64,000 nucleotides of DNA, from assembly GCA_016858145.1 (NCBI GenBank), contig JAEHOE010000025.1, positions 434,001-498,000 of the forward strand, written 5' to 3'. The notes beneath the pieces are model-generated. The model saw only the letters and a list, made by a program, of their open reading frames with translations, searched no databases and was not told where the DNA came from. Positions within the stretch are counted from its first letter, which is position 1; each line of letters begins with the position of its first letter. Source of the stretch: Edaphochlamys debaryana (Eukaryota; Chlorophyta; Chlorophyceae; Chlamydomonadales). Both the position numbers and the translations under genes were made by a program. Positions 11,420 through 21,979 of the stretch are shown piece by piece.

Positions 11420-12175
11420 ATGGCCCTGGCCCTCAAGCGCCCCATCTCGGCTGTGCGCGCGGCCGCCCCGCGTCGCGTGGCTCTGGCTCCCCGGCCGGTC
11501 TCGACGCATGCGGTGCCTCCTCAGCTTCTGGCCACCCTTGCCGAAGTGCGCCCCGGCGACGTCGACGCCTCCATCGGGACGCTGCTGCTGTGGTGAGTAC
11601 CAATGTCGGGGGAGCGTAGGCCGCCTATAGCCCCCGTCAGCCAGCATGCTGTCCACGCCCTCGTGGGCCCTGGACCCAAGGCCCCTGTCGCGTAACGCCA
11701 ACCCCGCACCCTGTGCCCCTTTGCCCGCACCCTACACAGGACCGCGGTGGTTTCGGCCGTGGCCATCTCCATCATCCCCACGGCCCTGAACCCAGGCGAG
11801 TTCCGGTACTCTGTGGTTGGTCCCGGGTGGCCCCCATAGTCCACCACCACGCCGGTCTCCGGGCGGGACTGCTGAACTCGTTGCTTCACTCGTCGCATTA
11901 CCGGCTGTTGGGCCAGACCCGGCTAGCTGCTCGCTGCATCGACCACCACGCAGTCCGCTGCACCACGGGGAATTGCCTGGGCTCCACCCTCTCTCCACCG
12001 AGTGCCAGCGTGCTGACACCCACCTCCCCGCTCGCCCCTCACCCACCCCCCACCTCCCACCCCGCCCGCAGGCCAGCTGGCCGCCGAGCGCATGTTCAAC
12101 TTCTCCAAGGCCAAGGCCGAGTACAAGAAGGAGAAGGCCGGAGCCAAGAAGCCCACCGGCGGCAAGAAGGCGTAA
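11420..12175 (+). CDS. Small organelle-targeted single-span membrane protein, family not recognised
   Basis: Three exons (11420-11592, 11740-11795, 12072-12175) give 110 aa. The first ~30 residues are rich in Ala, Arg, Pro and Ser without acidic residues, typical of an algal plastid or mitochondrial leader. One hydrophobic helix lies at about residues 52-72 (TLLLWTAVVSAVAISIIPTA). The tail is very basic (KAEYKKEKAGAKK, ending GKKA). The protein resembles small photosynthetic membrane subunits in size and layout but matches none I can name. The second intron seems to use a GC donor (CAG then GCGAGT at 11796). The alternative GT donor at 11820 keeps the same frame and would add eight residues, including EFRYSVV. 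A TATA box precedes the gene. Confidence 0.65.
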
Positions 12176-14372
12176 TCGGTGAAGCCCCAGCCGTGGCAGC
12201 GTTGAAGCGCCTGAACGTTGAGGGAGGCGTGGGAAAGCGAGAGCGTGCCAGCGGGTGGGCTGAGAGCGCCCGCCAATGTTTCATGTGCTAGCCGGCTTTG
12301 GGTGGCTAGGCACTGGCACGTGTACGTACTGTTGTACGGTGTATGTTGTACGCATTCTGAGCTGGCAAGCAGCGAAGACCAGCGCAGACATGGTGTGAGC
12401 AGTGTTGTAGGTGAGCGGATAGCACCCCCAAGTGAAATACTTTAGCCTTGGGAAGTGTTGTTGTTGGCAACGGGTATGCCTTGCACATGCAATACCACTA
12501 TTCATGGCCGTTAATGCTGAGGCCCACATAAGCAGGAACGCTGCTCTACGTGAGGTGAAGATTGAACCCCCCGAGAGCATGTGCAAAGGAAAGGGGTTGG
12601 AGTGAAAGTGTGTGGGACGAACATACCATATGACGGGAGCGGATGCCTGCACAGCTGACGCAAGGTGTTATATTGGATGTAGCGTGGCAAGATGGGAGTA
12701 CGGGAGCTGCTCGGGAAGTAGATGGGCAGCTTGGAAAGTGTAAGGTCCTCCCGCACTTACCTGTCCCGTACCAGGCTGCCCCATACCCAACATCACCCTG
12801 CCCCGCCCGTGCTATCGACGGGCAAACCTGAGCCCCAGCTCGGTCTTGACAGCATGCCGTGAGATGAAGATGGGGTGTATTACTCAACGGGAGCTAAAGC
12901 AGGCCTCGTAGGTGGCTACTTTTGCCCCCCTGTTGTTGTACTGCACAGCAAGCCGCGCCCGGTCTGTCGACCTCGAAGCTTTCCCTGATCTGAGCGGTAC
13001 CTCAGCACTGCATACCCCCGGGAGGTATGGACCGGACACTGCGCAACGGAGCTGAAGCACGCCTCAGAATGTGAGGCAGAGGGGCCCGTAAAGCTGCTTG
13101 CTAACGTTGAGGCAGTGACCAGACTGACGACGGCCCCCACATGAAGGGGCCCCATTCACTCTCCCCGAGCATAGCAGCACGTCCCTCCGGCTCTCTGCCC
13201 CGGTGTGCTGTGCCTAGCCGTGGGCCCCTCGTCCTGGAGCTTGCGCAGCCATTACGCTGGTATGGTGCTCCTCGTGTCCTACGTGCCGCCGGCTCATACG
13301 TCACTCCACGACATGCTCGCGCTCCCTCTCTCCCGCATTACCGACTACCGTACATCTTCAGCGCGTACCGCTCCGTGTAGTGCTAGATTGCCTCGTTGCT
13401 TCTGTGCTACCGGGGGCTATGCCAAAATTTGAGGCGGGTGGTGGAGTCCTGGGGGGAGGGGCGGGAGGGGGGGGGACAACTGTGCTGCTAGGGCGTATGT
13501 AAGAGACATGCCCTCTCATCCCCCCGTTGTAAAATGCGCCGGTGGTGTGCAGCATCTTGTAGCGAGTCTTCCGTGCCGAGCGAGCAGTCGTCGTGCTAAA
13601 GATGGTAGTCGGAGGGTGCGGGGCCCCCGTTCCACGCCGCCAGCTGGACGGGCCGCGCATCTATCGCTCCCGCTGTCACCAAAGGTCCGTCCCGTCCCAG
13701 CGCACGCACGGTCCAACCTGGGAGGTATGGACGTCCGTGGTAGGCGCACAGGGCGGCAGAGGGGAACACGAGTGAGGTTGACCGGCATGCTGGCGGGCGT
13801 TGCAGGGCAGCAGGCGAGCGAACCGGGGTGGCGCGAGCTGGGGCGGGGCGGGCGTGGAGCGGGGGCAGTGTTAGTTGGTGGGGAAGAGGGCAGGGGCTGT
13901 ATGGGTGGGGTGTATGTTATGGGGTGCGTGTGGTGGCGCGGGTGGCGGCACGGGTTGCTGTTGGGAGGGGCGGGTGGCTGTGGCCGGGTGCGGGGGTGGA
14001 GCCGGGTCGTGCAGGGGGTCGGGTTTGCGGCTCTGTGCAGCGGCTCAGGCTCTCGCGGCGCGCCCTTTTCTGGTGATGGTTCCTGGGGAAGGTGCGGGTT
14101 TAATTGCGAGGCCGGAACTATGCTTGCTGGTCAACGCGAATTAAATGCGATCCAGAGCGATGCATGAAGCTGTCGCCTGTCGGCGAGGTCGCGGGACTCG
14201 CGGCTGCAAAACGAGCTTCCGATCCCACTCACCAATCTAGGCAGCCAGCATTTACAATCCTCTGCGCGTTGCGCTGCAGCAGTTGCGCCCAAAACGAAAC
14301 GCCCAGAAAAATGGACAGCAGGCGCCATGTGCGGGAGGCGACGCAAAGCAAGGGTGCAGCTGGCAAGCGACA
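12176..14372. other. Intergenic region containing one dispersed-repeat copy
   Basis: No gene is supported here. Open frames are short or very Gly/Arg-rich. The stretch contains repeat copy R1 at 13293-13430. A TGTAA at about 12735 could be a distant poly(A) signal for the preceding gene, but it lies roughly 560 nt past the stop and is weak evidence. Confidence 0.45.
13293..13430 (+). repeat. Dispersed repeat copy R1
   Basis: This 138-bp segment runs from CTCATACGTCACTCCACGAC to GGGGGCTATGCCAAAATTT. Reverse-complement copies occur at 18239-18318 (internally deleted) and 18516-18592 (right part only). Identity over matched blocks is high by eye. No open frame or terminal repeat is evident, so it is best seen as a fragment of an unclassified non-autonomous element. 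Confidence 0.65.
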
Positions 14373-15822
14373 ATGCGGATGCCGCTGCAAGAGCCTGACA
14401 AGAAGCCTGAGGAAGCAGCTGTCGCCGAGCCGCCCAAGTTTGTCCCGTTCCCGTTCAAGAGTGTGCAGCTGCAGAAGGAGGCCGACCTCGACGAGATGCT
14501 TAAGGAGAAGCCCTGCACGATCACCTCAGTAACGTTTGGCAGGGACTTCAACATTCGGGACAAGCATCTCGATCAGCTTTCCCGCGCCACCGGGCGGCAG
14601 CTGACCGAGTTGCGGCTGGGGTCCTCGGACACCGGTGACGGCGTCTGGGTCACAGGTGGGTGCAACGCAGGCCAGAGGGCGCTCCCGCAACACGCCCGCG
14701 TGCCCATCGACCATCCCCACCATCCAGTTGTCAACCCCAATTTAACTCCCCGCGCTTTCCTCGGCACCCCTGAGGCCCTGGACCCTCCGCCGCCGCCGCC
14801 CCCTGCCTGCCCCCAGAGTCCGTCGTGTCCCTCATCGTGCGGCGCTGCCCCAACCTGCGGGTGCTGCAGCTCGAGTCGTGCACCCAGCTCGGCAACGCCT
14901 CGTTCAATGCCATCATCGAGGGCCTGCCGCTGCTGGAGGAGCTGCACATCACCGGCCACGACAGGACCTCCGGTGCGCACCCCGGGCGTCCGCAAAGCTA
15001 AACCCGGAGAAGCTGAACGGATGGAACGGGTGCATGGCGCCGCATGGGCCTCGGCCGCGCCGGCCGTTCTGCGTGCGACACGGTTGCCCTCATCTCAATT
15101 CATTCCCTGACAACTTCACGCCGTCCCTACCTGCAGGCAGGCTCAAAGGCAAAAAGCTGCTGGACCCGCTGATCAAGGACAACAAGCTGCCGGAGCTCTA
15201 CAAGTGAGCGCTGGCTCTGCCAGGCTGGTTGCTTGCTTGCCTAGCCTTGCTTGCTTGCCTAGCCTTGCTTGCTTGCCTAGCCTTGCTTGCTTGCCTGGCC
15301 CGCGGCAGCCCCTGCCCCCCCCCCCAGGCCCCACCCCCTTAAGCGCCCCTTAAGGCCTGCATGCTGCCCAGTATGACCCCTGCCCCCTGCTGCCTGTGAC
15401 CCGGTCCCCACCACCCCAGCCTCGTCCTCACGGACCAGGGCCTCGACTATGCCTCGACGCAGCGTCTCATCAAGGCGCGCGGCAAGAAGCTGCGGGTGGG
15501 GCAACTGGGTGCCTGGGCCCGTCCCCTCATGCTCCCGCTTACCAGTTACAGAGGGGAGGGCTGCATCCTTATTCTGCCCTTTGGGTGCGACGTGAAGGGG
15601 GCGTGTGGTCCGCGATGCCCGTGACGTGTGGTCCGCGTCAGTCCTCCCCTGCGGCCGCCCGCACCCTGCGCTCTCATGCAAACGGCTGGCCTGGGCCGCG
15701 GAGAGTCGTTCGCCTCAGCCGCGCCCCCCCCCCCCCCAACACACACCGCCCAGGTTCAGGCCGGAAGCACGGACAGTGACTCCTTCGCCTACGGCTGCGT
15801 GCTGCGAGAGATGGGCGGGTGA
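14373..15822 (+). CDS. Small leucine-rich-repeat (RNI-like) protein
   Basis: Five exons (14373-14655, 14817-14972, 15137-15203, 15420-15495, 15754-15822) join in frame to 216 aa. Residues 1-55 are charged (MRMPLQEPDKKPEEAA, then KFVPFPFKSVQL). From about residue 60 there are LRR-type units of the AMN1/F-box-LRR kind: LDQLSRATGRQLTELRLGSS, VVSLIVRRCPNLRVLQLESC and FNAIIEGLPLLEELHITGHD. They are followed by KGKKLLDPLIKDNKLPELY and NLVLTDQGLDYASTQRLI. No F-box is visible, so it may be a stand-alone adaptor or a diverged SCF subunit. The start is the only in-frame ATG after the upstream stop. The C-terminus, FAYGCVLREMGG, lies on a short last exon. Confidence 0.7.
15229..15300. repeat. 18-bp tandem repeat, four copies
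   Basis: The unit TTGCTTGCTTGCCTAGCC is repeated four times, the last with one change (CTGGCC). It begins 25 nt after the 5' splice site of intron 3 in the LRR gene. It is a minisatellite and a likely polymorphic marker. Confidence 0.9.
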
Positions 15823-18238
15823 GCGGGCGGGTGGGCGGGGCGGGCCGTATTCCGTCCGACGTCCAACGGCGGGGCCGCAGCCATGGCCCACGGACTCGCC
15901 AGCAGGCAGGCAGGGGGCACCCGGGGGGTGTTTCCGGCTCAGAAGGGGGGCCACGGCCCCTGGCTGGAGGCCGCCGTGCCCCTGCGTGACGGCCCTTGCG
16001 TGACGCTTGCTGGAAGCCGCCAAGCTCCTGAGGGCTGGAGGCGAGGCCACAGCGTGAATGCCCCTGCGTCGTGGTCTTGCGCTGCACGCCTCCCTAGAGC
16101 TGACGCAGGGCCCGACACGCCGCTGCATACATACGCTCTGCGCGACTTAAGCACCATAGCACAGTAACTCACATAGTCGCACGGCGATGAAGAAGAAGTA
16201 AAATGGTGGTGGCTCGGCCCACTGCCGCGCAGGAGGTACGGCGACGGGCTGTATGGCAACTGGTGACGCGTCGACGTCGCCTTTGGAGTGGGATGAGGGC
16301 CTGTGCGGGACGCTGGGCTTGGCTGGGAGCGCAGGGCTGTCTGCTGGGGCTGGGCTGTCTGCTGGGGATGGCCGCGGCTCCTGCTGGCCCCTGCTGGCGG
16401 CGCCTGCCTGCTTCCCATCTGCTCCTGGCGTCTCCGGAGGGTTGGGAGGATTCCAGCGGCCAGCGGCTGCGCGTGGAGGAGGCCTCGGCGGGTGCACGGA
16501 GTCGAACGGCGGATGCGCTACGGTACTGGGTGGGGCCGCCTACGCTTACCGTACGCGCCTAGGCTTACTCGGCTGGCGTGCAGTGAGGATCGATGCCCGG
16601 ACAGGGCTGCTGGCTGGGGGGGCCCTGGGCTGGAGCCGGGCTGCTGCTGGCTGGCGCAGCTCGAGGGCGGAGGTGCGCGCACGCAGCAGCAGCAGGGGCG
16701 GCGGCGGAGGGTCACGCACGTGGGCGTGGCTGCAGCGAGATGCAGGTGGCTGCGTTGTGCCAGTGGTGGGTGAGGCGCACGGGGGTTGCAGGTGGGCGGC
16801 GCTGGTACAGGACTTCGGCGGACAACTTGGGCATACGAACTTGGACACAACAGTGTTGAGTGCATGAGACATACTTGAGCTCGGGCGGTTGGACCCGATT
16901 ATGGCGCTCAGACCAGCAGCAGGCGGCGCAGGCCCTTGCCCGGAGTCGGGTTGGGGGCGCGCGAGAACTCCATTTCCGCCTGGCGGGGCGGGGCGGAATA
17001 ATTGAAAGGGATATAAAGGAGATAGAGAAGAGCTCTTCATTACATGTGCAGTACTCGGAGCCCTGCCGGTCAGCAATGGCTGGGGGCAAGCCATCCGTGT
17101 TGGCCCCCACCTGAGTATAGAAACCATAGGTGTTGTAAGTAACGGCTGTCGTTGCGGGCGCGAAGCTGAACGGCGTCAGGCGGCGAAGAGCGTTTCCTGT
17201 TTGGGCGCTAGCTGCCAAGGATGGGGCCACGCCGGAGTTCCTGGGAACCGAGAGCTGGGCCAGGTCCGTGTTGCCCGCCCTCGACGCCTGCACCCCCCCA
17301 ATCAACCCGCCACAAACGCCCTGCCAGGGCCACGCCTCCTGCTGGGTCCTCAGCGTCGCCTTCGGCCGGCCTGGGCCGCTTCGTGCCGGTGCATACGCTT
17401 CACCGCCTGCTGCGGCTCGTGCTCGGCACCTCCGGCGCGGACAGCCAGGGCGGGGCGAGCCACTGAGGCGGGCCGGGCTGGCGGGAACCGGCGCCAGCAC
17501 CTCAGCCGTGCCGTCGCCGCCGCCTGGGAGCCGCCGCGGAGGCAATCCACATCGTGGCGGCGAGGCGGCCTGCGCCGTCCGCACACGCTTCGCCTGCCCT
17601 ACCCGGTCCGGCGGCGGCGGTGGCAGCAGCGGCGGCGGCAGAGTCGCGCCGGGCTTTGTGCAGAGCCTGGTGGCGCAGTTCGTTCTAGGGCAAGAAGCAA
17701 GCCGGCCCAGACGCAGGCGCAGGGCTGCCGGAGGTGGCGGTGCTGCTGGCGCCGGGCGGTGGGATGGGGTGGCTGGCGGTGCGGTGTCTGTCACGGAGTT
17801 TCGGCGGAGTTTGTCCCGCCGCGTTCTTGCCGAGATTGCCCCGAGCTTCCCTTGAGCTTCCCCCGCGTTCCCCCCGCGCGCCACAGCTGGCCGACATCGC
17901 TCGCCGCTAATTCATTTGCAATCCAGCCGCCCTCGTATCGGCCTCACAGCAGCAGAGCGAGCGCAGCCGGCCTTGGTCCCAACACACAGCAAGCAGTCGG
18001 TCGGCCCCACAATACCCGCACGCGCCCTCACAGTCCGCCCTGCTCGCCTCCCCTCGCCAACGGCATCACGCCCAGCTCGCAGCTCCCTGCCGGCCACCTC
18101 CCAACTGCCTGTACGGCGCGGAGGAGGGGGCGCAGCCGTACAACCGTCCGCTGGGCATGTGACCGTTGGGCAGGCAGCTGCACAGTTAGTTGGGCCGTTG
18201 GCCGTACAGACACACGCTGTCCCAGAACAAAGGTTTCA

Positions 18239-18318
18239 CCAATTTTTGGCATAGCCCTAGTCGGTGATGCGGGAGATAGAGAGGGAGCGCGAGCAAGTCG
18301 TTGAGTGACGTATGAGGA
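18239..18318 (-). repeat. Dispersed repeat copy R2 (internally deleted)
   Basis: The reverse complement matches the left part of R1 (CTCATACGTCACT to CCCGCATcACCGACTA) and then jumps to the R1 right end (GGGCTATGCCAAAAATT), missing the middle roughly 65 bp. Such internal deletion is common in non-autonomous element copies. Confidence 0.65.
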
Positions 18319-18346
18319 GGACAGACACCCTTGTTGGCCCCCGGAA

Positions 18347-18453
18347 GGTTCCGCGTTCACAGGCGGCTACGCTTCACAGGCGTTTTGCATCGGCCAACGA
18401 AATGCGATGCCACGACTCCGCGGCACTTCGCCCCGTTGTCTATAATAAAACCC
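18347..18453 (+). repeat. Inverted repeat, left arm
   Basis: The segment from GGTTCCGCGTTCACAGGC to GTTGTCTATAATAAAACC pairs with the reverse complement of 18626-18713. Matched blocks include TTCACAGGC, TCGGCCAAC and CGCGGCACTTCGCCCCGTTG. The arms flank about 170 bp that contain repeat copy R3. Confidence 0.75.
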
Positions 18454-18515
18454 TTGTTGGCATAGCGGGCTTCCTCAGCCCTTTCCCCTGTCCTGAGGAG
18501 GGACAGACAGCCTTG

Positions 18516-18592
18516 TTGGCATAGCCCCCAGACAATCTAGCACTACACGGAGCGGTACGTGCTGAAGATGTAGTCGGTGATGCGGCCCCCAA
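18516..18592 (-). repeat. Dispersed repeat copy R3 (right part)
   Basis: The reverse complement matches the R1 right half: CGCATcACCGACTA, ACATCTTCAGC, CGTACCGCTCCGTGTAGTGC and GGGGGCTATGCC. It sits in the spacer between the two inverted-repeat arms. The terminal motif GGCATAG also recurs near 18460. Confidence 0.65.
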
Positions 18593-18625
18593 CTTATGGC
18601 GGCGTGGGTTCAGTCCGTGCGCTCT

Positions 18626-18713
18626 GGGGTTATTGTAGACAACGGGGCGAAGTGCCGCGGTATTTGGCGTCGCATGATGTTGGCCGACGCAGAATGCCTG
18701 TGAACGGGGAACC
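18626..18713 (-). repeat. Inverted repeat, right arm
   Basis: The reverse complement matches the left arm at 18347-18453 with scattered substitutions and a small indel. The transcript of this region could fold into a hairpin of about 85 bp with a loop of about 170 nt. Confidence 0.75.
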
Positions 18714-19108
18714 CTTTCGCCGAAAGTGGCTTCCAGGTTGAAAGTCCCCCCCTAGAGTAACCCCGGGCTGCTCCGCGCGTCGGTGCACCGAGAGGGGCTG
18801 GGGCAGGGGTCCCGGGTCGGAGGTCGCTTGGCAGTCTGGCCTTCACTCTGTTACAGACCACCCGCGTCAGTCAAGCGGCCATTCCACCAGTCCACATCAA
18901 CCTGCACCTCCTTGGCGACAGCCGGGGCGCCGCCGCATGCAAAGGGCCAAAACTCATGCGTGCACGCCCCGCTCCGCCACCAGGCGCTGCAACCGTTCAG
19001 CGCGCCCGCCCCTCTGACAATTTGCGTCTCCGAGACTTCATCATTGGAGTTCCTTGTGAGGCGCGGCGAGCCCTTCTCTGAATCCCGTCACCTCAGCTAT
19101 GTCTGAGC

Positions 19109-19113
19109 TTACA
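19109..19113 (-). terminator. TGTAA poly(A) signal candidate for the HHL1-like gene
   Basis: TGTAA on the minus strand, about 332 nt downstream of the stop at 19445. This pentamer is the common green-algal polyadenylation signal. Position and strand fit. Confidence 0.45.
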
Positions 19114-19444
19114 CCCAGCTAGACCCCGTCCTCCTGTTTCAACAGCTCCACAAGCCAGTGCCCCCAGCACCAGCCCTCAAGTGTCAGTGTCAGCGGCTCC
19201 TTGTCCACCCGCCCCCATCGTCAGGCTCCCCGGGTTGCGGCGCGATGCCATGCAAAAATGCTCCGCCGCCCCCCATCCGCCGCTCCTCGCTCCGCCTGCT
19301 CCCACGCCGCTGCGGCCCCGCCTCCAGCGACTCATCGCCGCAGCTCCATGCTGGCGCCGCCCTCCGCGACCGTCCAGCCGCAGCCGAGAGGCGCCACACG
19401 CAGCAGCTGGTGTTGCAGCACACCGCAAAAGGCAGCTGGCTGCT

Positions 19445-21755
19445 CTACTGCGGGGCCTTGAACATGGACGACACGTTCTCGGCAGAGAAGAACTTCTTCA
19501 GCTGCTCAATGCCGGTGGCGCCCAGCTCCTCGGGGGAGGGGAAGACGGTCAGGTCCTCAGCCTTGGTCCAGTCCTTGGGGTTGGCCTTGTCCTGTCGGGG
19601 GGGAGGAGGAGGACAGGGGCAAGGAGGGATGAGGGGTCAGCGAAAGCAGCCGGCACTGCGGACCCCTGACACCTGGACCAGCCGGGTGCGCCGCAGACAG
19701 CAGCTCCCGCCGGTCGGCAGCCAGCGCTCGCCGGAACCCCACGCACCCGGATCTTGAAGGCGTACTGGAAGTCCGAGGAGGCGGCGTTGGCGAAGGGCGG
19801 AAAGTTCTTGCGCAGCTCCTTCTCCACCTTGGTCTTGTCCTGGGGAGGGGTGGGAGGGGGAGCGGCAGAATGCTGAGCAGGGCCGCAGCAGGGAGCGTGG
19901 TTGGGGCGGCCCATGGGTTCAGGAAGCCCGTGTGCGGTTATGGAAGCCCGTGTGCAATGTGCGACGCCGGGCCTCCACGGCGAGGCTGGACACGGCATTA
20001 ACGACAGCTGGTGCCTCTCCCCCGCGTGGGCCTTGGGCGAGCTGCGGCGGTGTGCTGCCTAGGACGCCTGCTGGTGATCGACTGCGGCAGTGGCGGCGCT
20101 GTGCCCCGCGCAGGCCGAGGCGGGCTGTTGCTGCCGCCCTGACGCCTCGCCAGAAGCAGGTGGATGGCCGTGCGCAACCAAGCCTCCTCGGAGGCCGCAG
20201 CGCCCCAGGTGCGTCTACGGTCGGCGGAGCCGCTTAGCCGGTGCGCTGCATGGCCGCCCGGGCCCTGCTGTTGCATCCACGCGACCGTTATATGGTCAGG
20301 GAGCTGCACCACGCGACTGCCCCTCAACTGGCCTGGGATGGCCCATAGTTGGTCTCAGCTCCTGCTTCCGCGGGCCTCCGCCTCAGTCCCATAAAGAAAT
20401 TTGTATAGTCCAAGCTCTGGCCTCAGCTGCAGCCACATCGGTAACTGATGCGTGCAACTGCCAGCGCCCTGCAACCGCCGCGAGCCGGCATCATGGCCGC
20501 CAGCTGAGCAGCGGCCTCCGTTCGGCATCGGGCAGAGGTCCAGCTGAGCTGTTGGGCGCTTCCAGGGCTGCCATCCAGCGACATGGTATGCCATGGCTCC
20601 AGCCCCTGCTGCGCACGGCTTCAGGCCCGATCCTAGGCAGCGGCGCACCAGTCCTGTGACCGGTAGCTTGTAGTGGTAGCGGCAGCCGCTGATACCAGAG
20701 GAAGGGTATCGGTTCCAGAGACAGCTGGGCGCTGGGCTGAACTGGGGCTTAGAGCTATCGAATGTGACCTCCAGGAGTAGGAGCGAGGGCTCGAGTGACA
20801 GTATTGGGGCAGCGGCAAGGTCCCATAGGCAGGCCCCGCCCAACCACAACAGCCCTTCACCCCCTCCCCCATCGCCCCCCTGCCAGACTTGATCCCCAGC
20901 ATCACTTGGCCCCGTGCCCCACCCATACGCTTCGCTTCACGCTGCTCGAGGACGCACCTGGTACAGGCCGGAGGCCATCTGCCAGATGAGCGTGCGGCCG
21001 TAGAGCTTCATGCCCCACTCCGTCTCGATGGCCTTTGCCAGGAAGTTCGACACCTGGTTGCCCTTAATGATGCTCAGCGGCACCCACAGCGAGGGCCCCA
21101 CCATCGTGTTGAGCTGCGAGTCCTTGTACTGCGCGACAGTCCCGACCACAGGGGCGATGATGAGAGGTGGAGCAAAGTCGCGGGTCGGCGAGCGAAACAG
21201 CGGGGGGGATTGCTCACCTTGAGGCAGCGGAAGAAGACCACGAACTCGGCGTTCTCGGGGTCCACCTCGGGCGTGGGCGGCTCTCGCTGCAATTCATCGC
21301 CACACACCATGTCAGCCACATACCCACAGCGCGGTCCGCGACCAGTACCGTTGCCCAAGCGCTTACCCGGACCATCTCCTGCTGGCCGGGGATACCGGCA
21401 CCCTGGCGGAACGCGGTCTTGCCCTTGCCCTTGCCCTTGGCAAACACCTGCGAGCGCCAAGATTGCCAAGCCGCGATCAGTCTTTGCTCGCTCTTAGAAA
21501 CGGCTGAAGCGGACGCCCGTCAAGGTTGTACCTGCACGCTTGAGCGGCGCGAGGTGGTGCCGAAGACGGGGGCGCGAGCCAGCGAGCGCCTGCGTCGCCA
21601 GCAGCAAAAATATTTGGGTCAGATGGACGTGAGGTGGAGCTGAATTGGAGGTGGTCTGTCGGCACAGCGAGTAATCGACGCTTGCAGCCACACACGCACC
21701 TAGCGCTCACGGGCGCCTGCAGCGCTTGGCAGCTGCGAGAGATGGTCGACTGCAT
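19445..21755 (-). CDS. HHL1-like plastid protein (photosystem II high-light protection)
   Basis: Seven exons (21700-21755, 21532-21589, 21367-21447, 21218-21286, 20958-21128, 19747-19839, 19445-19591) join in frame to 224 aa. Residues 1-38 form an Arg/Ser/Ala-rich transit peptide (MQSTISRSCQALQAPVSARR). The body has VDPENAEFVVFFRC, SLWVPLSIIKGNQVSNFLAK, GMKLYGRTLIWQMASGLYQ, FQYAFKIR and a C-terminal GIEQLKKFF helix. The order 'PEN-EFVVF', 'W-PLSII-G', 'FQY-FKI' is that of plant HHL1 (Hypersensitive to High Light 1), a thylakoid protein needed for photosystem II repair. A basic linker (KGKGKGKTAFRQGAGIPGQQ) follows the leader. No membrane span is obvious. It shares a 224-bp divergent promoter with ArgC. 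Assignment rests on remembered motif order, not a search. Confidence 0.7.
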
Positions 21756-21979
21756 CTTTGTTATGTCACCTAGCTAGCAGGGAAGTGCTGAGGAAACGAG
21801 AGGTCGCTGCTAAAGGGCCCGGACAGGCGCCCGATGCAGCGCATTGGCATGGAAGCCTCGGCATGGAAAGCCCGCGCCTCTCCCCTTGTCCCCCCATACA
21901 CCCTCGTCCCGTTCGCGCTTTCCCCTTCGCTGTGCCGCTCCGCAGTCGACCCAGCGTGTCACTCTCAAAACCCGCAGAC
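21756..21979. promoter_or_regulatory. 224-bp divergent promoter between HHL1-like and ArgC genes
   Basis: The two ATGs face away from each other across 224 bp, which must hold both 5' UTRs and core promoters. The segment contains a C-rich/CT stretch (about 21880-21930) and no TATA box. Co-regulation of the two plastid proteins is inferred from geometry. Confidence 0.45.

Larger units (their letters stand above)
15823..19444. other. Gene-poor region with repeats
   Basis: No gene could be supported in these 3.6 kb. Long open frames exist on both strands (for example the minus-strand one at 16712-17884), but they are Pro/Arg/Ala-rich, lack domains and overlap frames of similar length. The right half (18.2-18.75 kb) carries dispersed-repeat copies and an inverted repeat, suggesting transposon remnants. 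The 3' UTR and poly(A) signal of the HHL1-like gene lie at its right end. Confidence 0.5.

Noticed and set aside
15229..15300. Regular repeats as a CRISPR array
   Set aside because: Units are contiguous without spacers and the DNA is nuclear eukaryotic; it is a minisatellite.
16480..16520. tRNA-like TTCGACTCC box on the minus strand
   Set aside because: The flanking bases do not form a T-stem and no acceptor or anticodon arm is present. No tRNA or rRNA gene was found in the window.
16712..17884. 390-codon open frame on the minus strand
   Set aside because: Pro/Arg/Ala-rich with no domain, no clear start context and equally long overlapping frames on the other strand; explained by scarcity of stop codons in GC-rich DNA.
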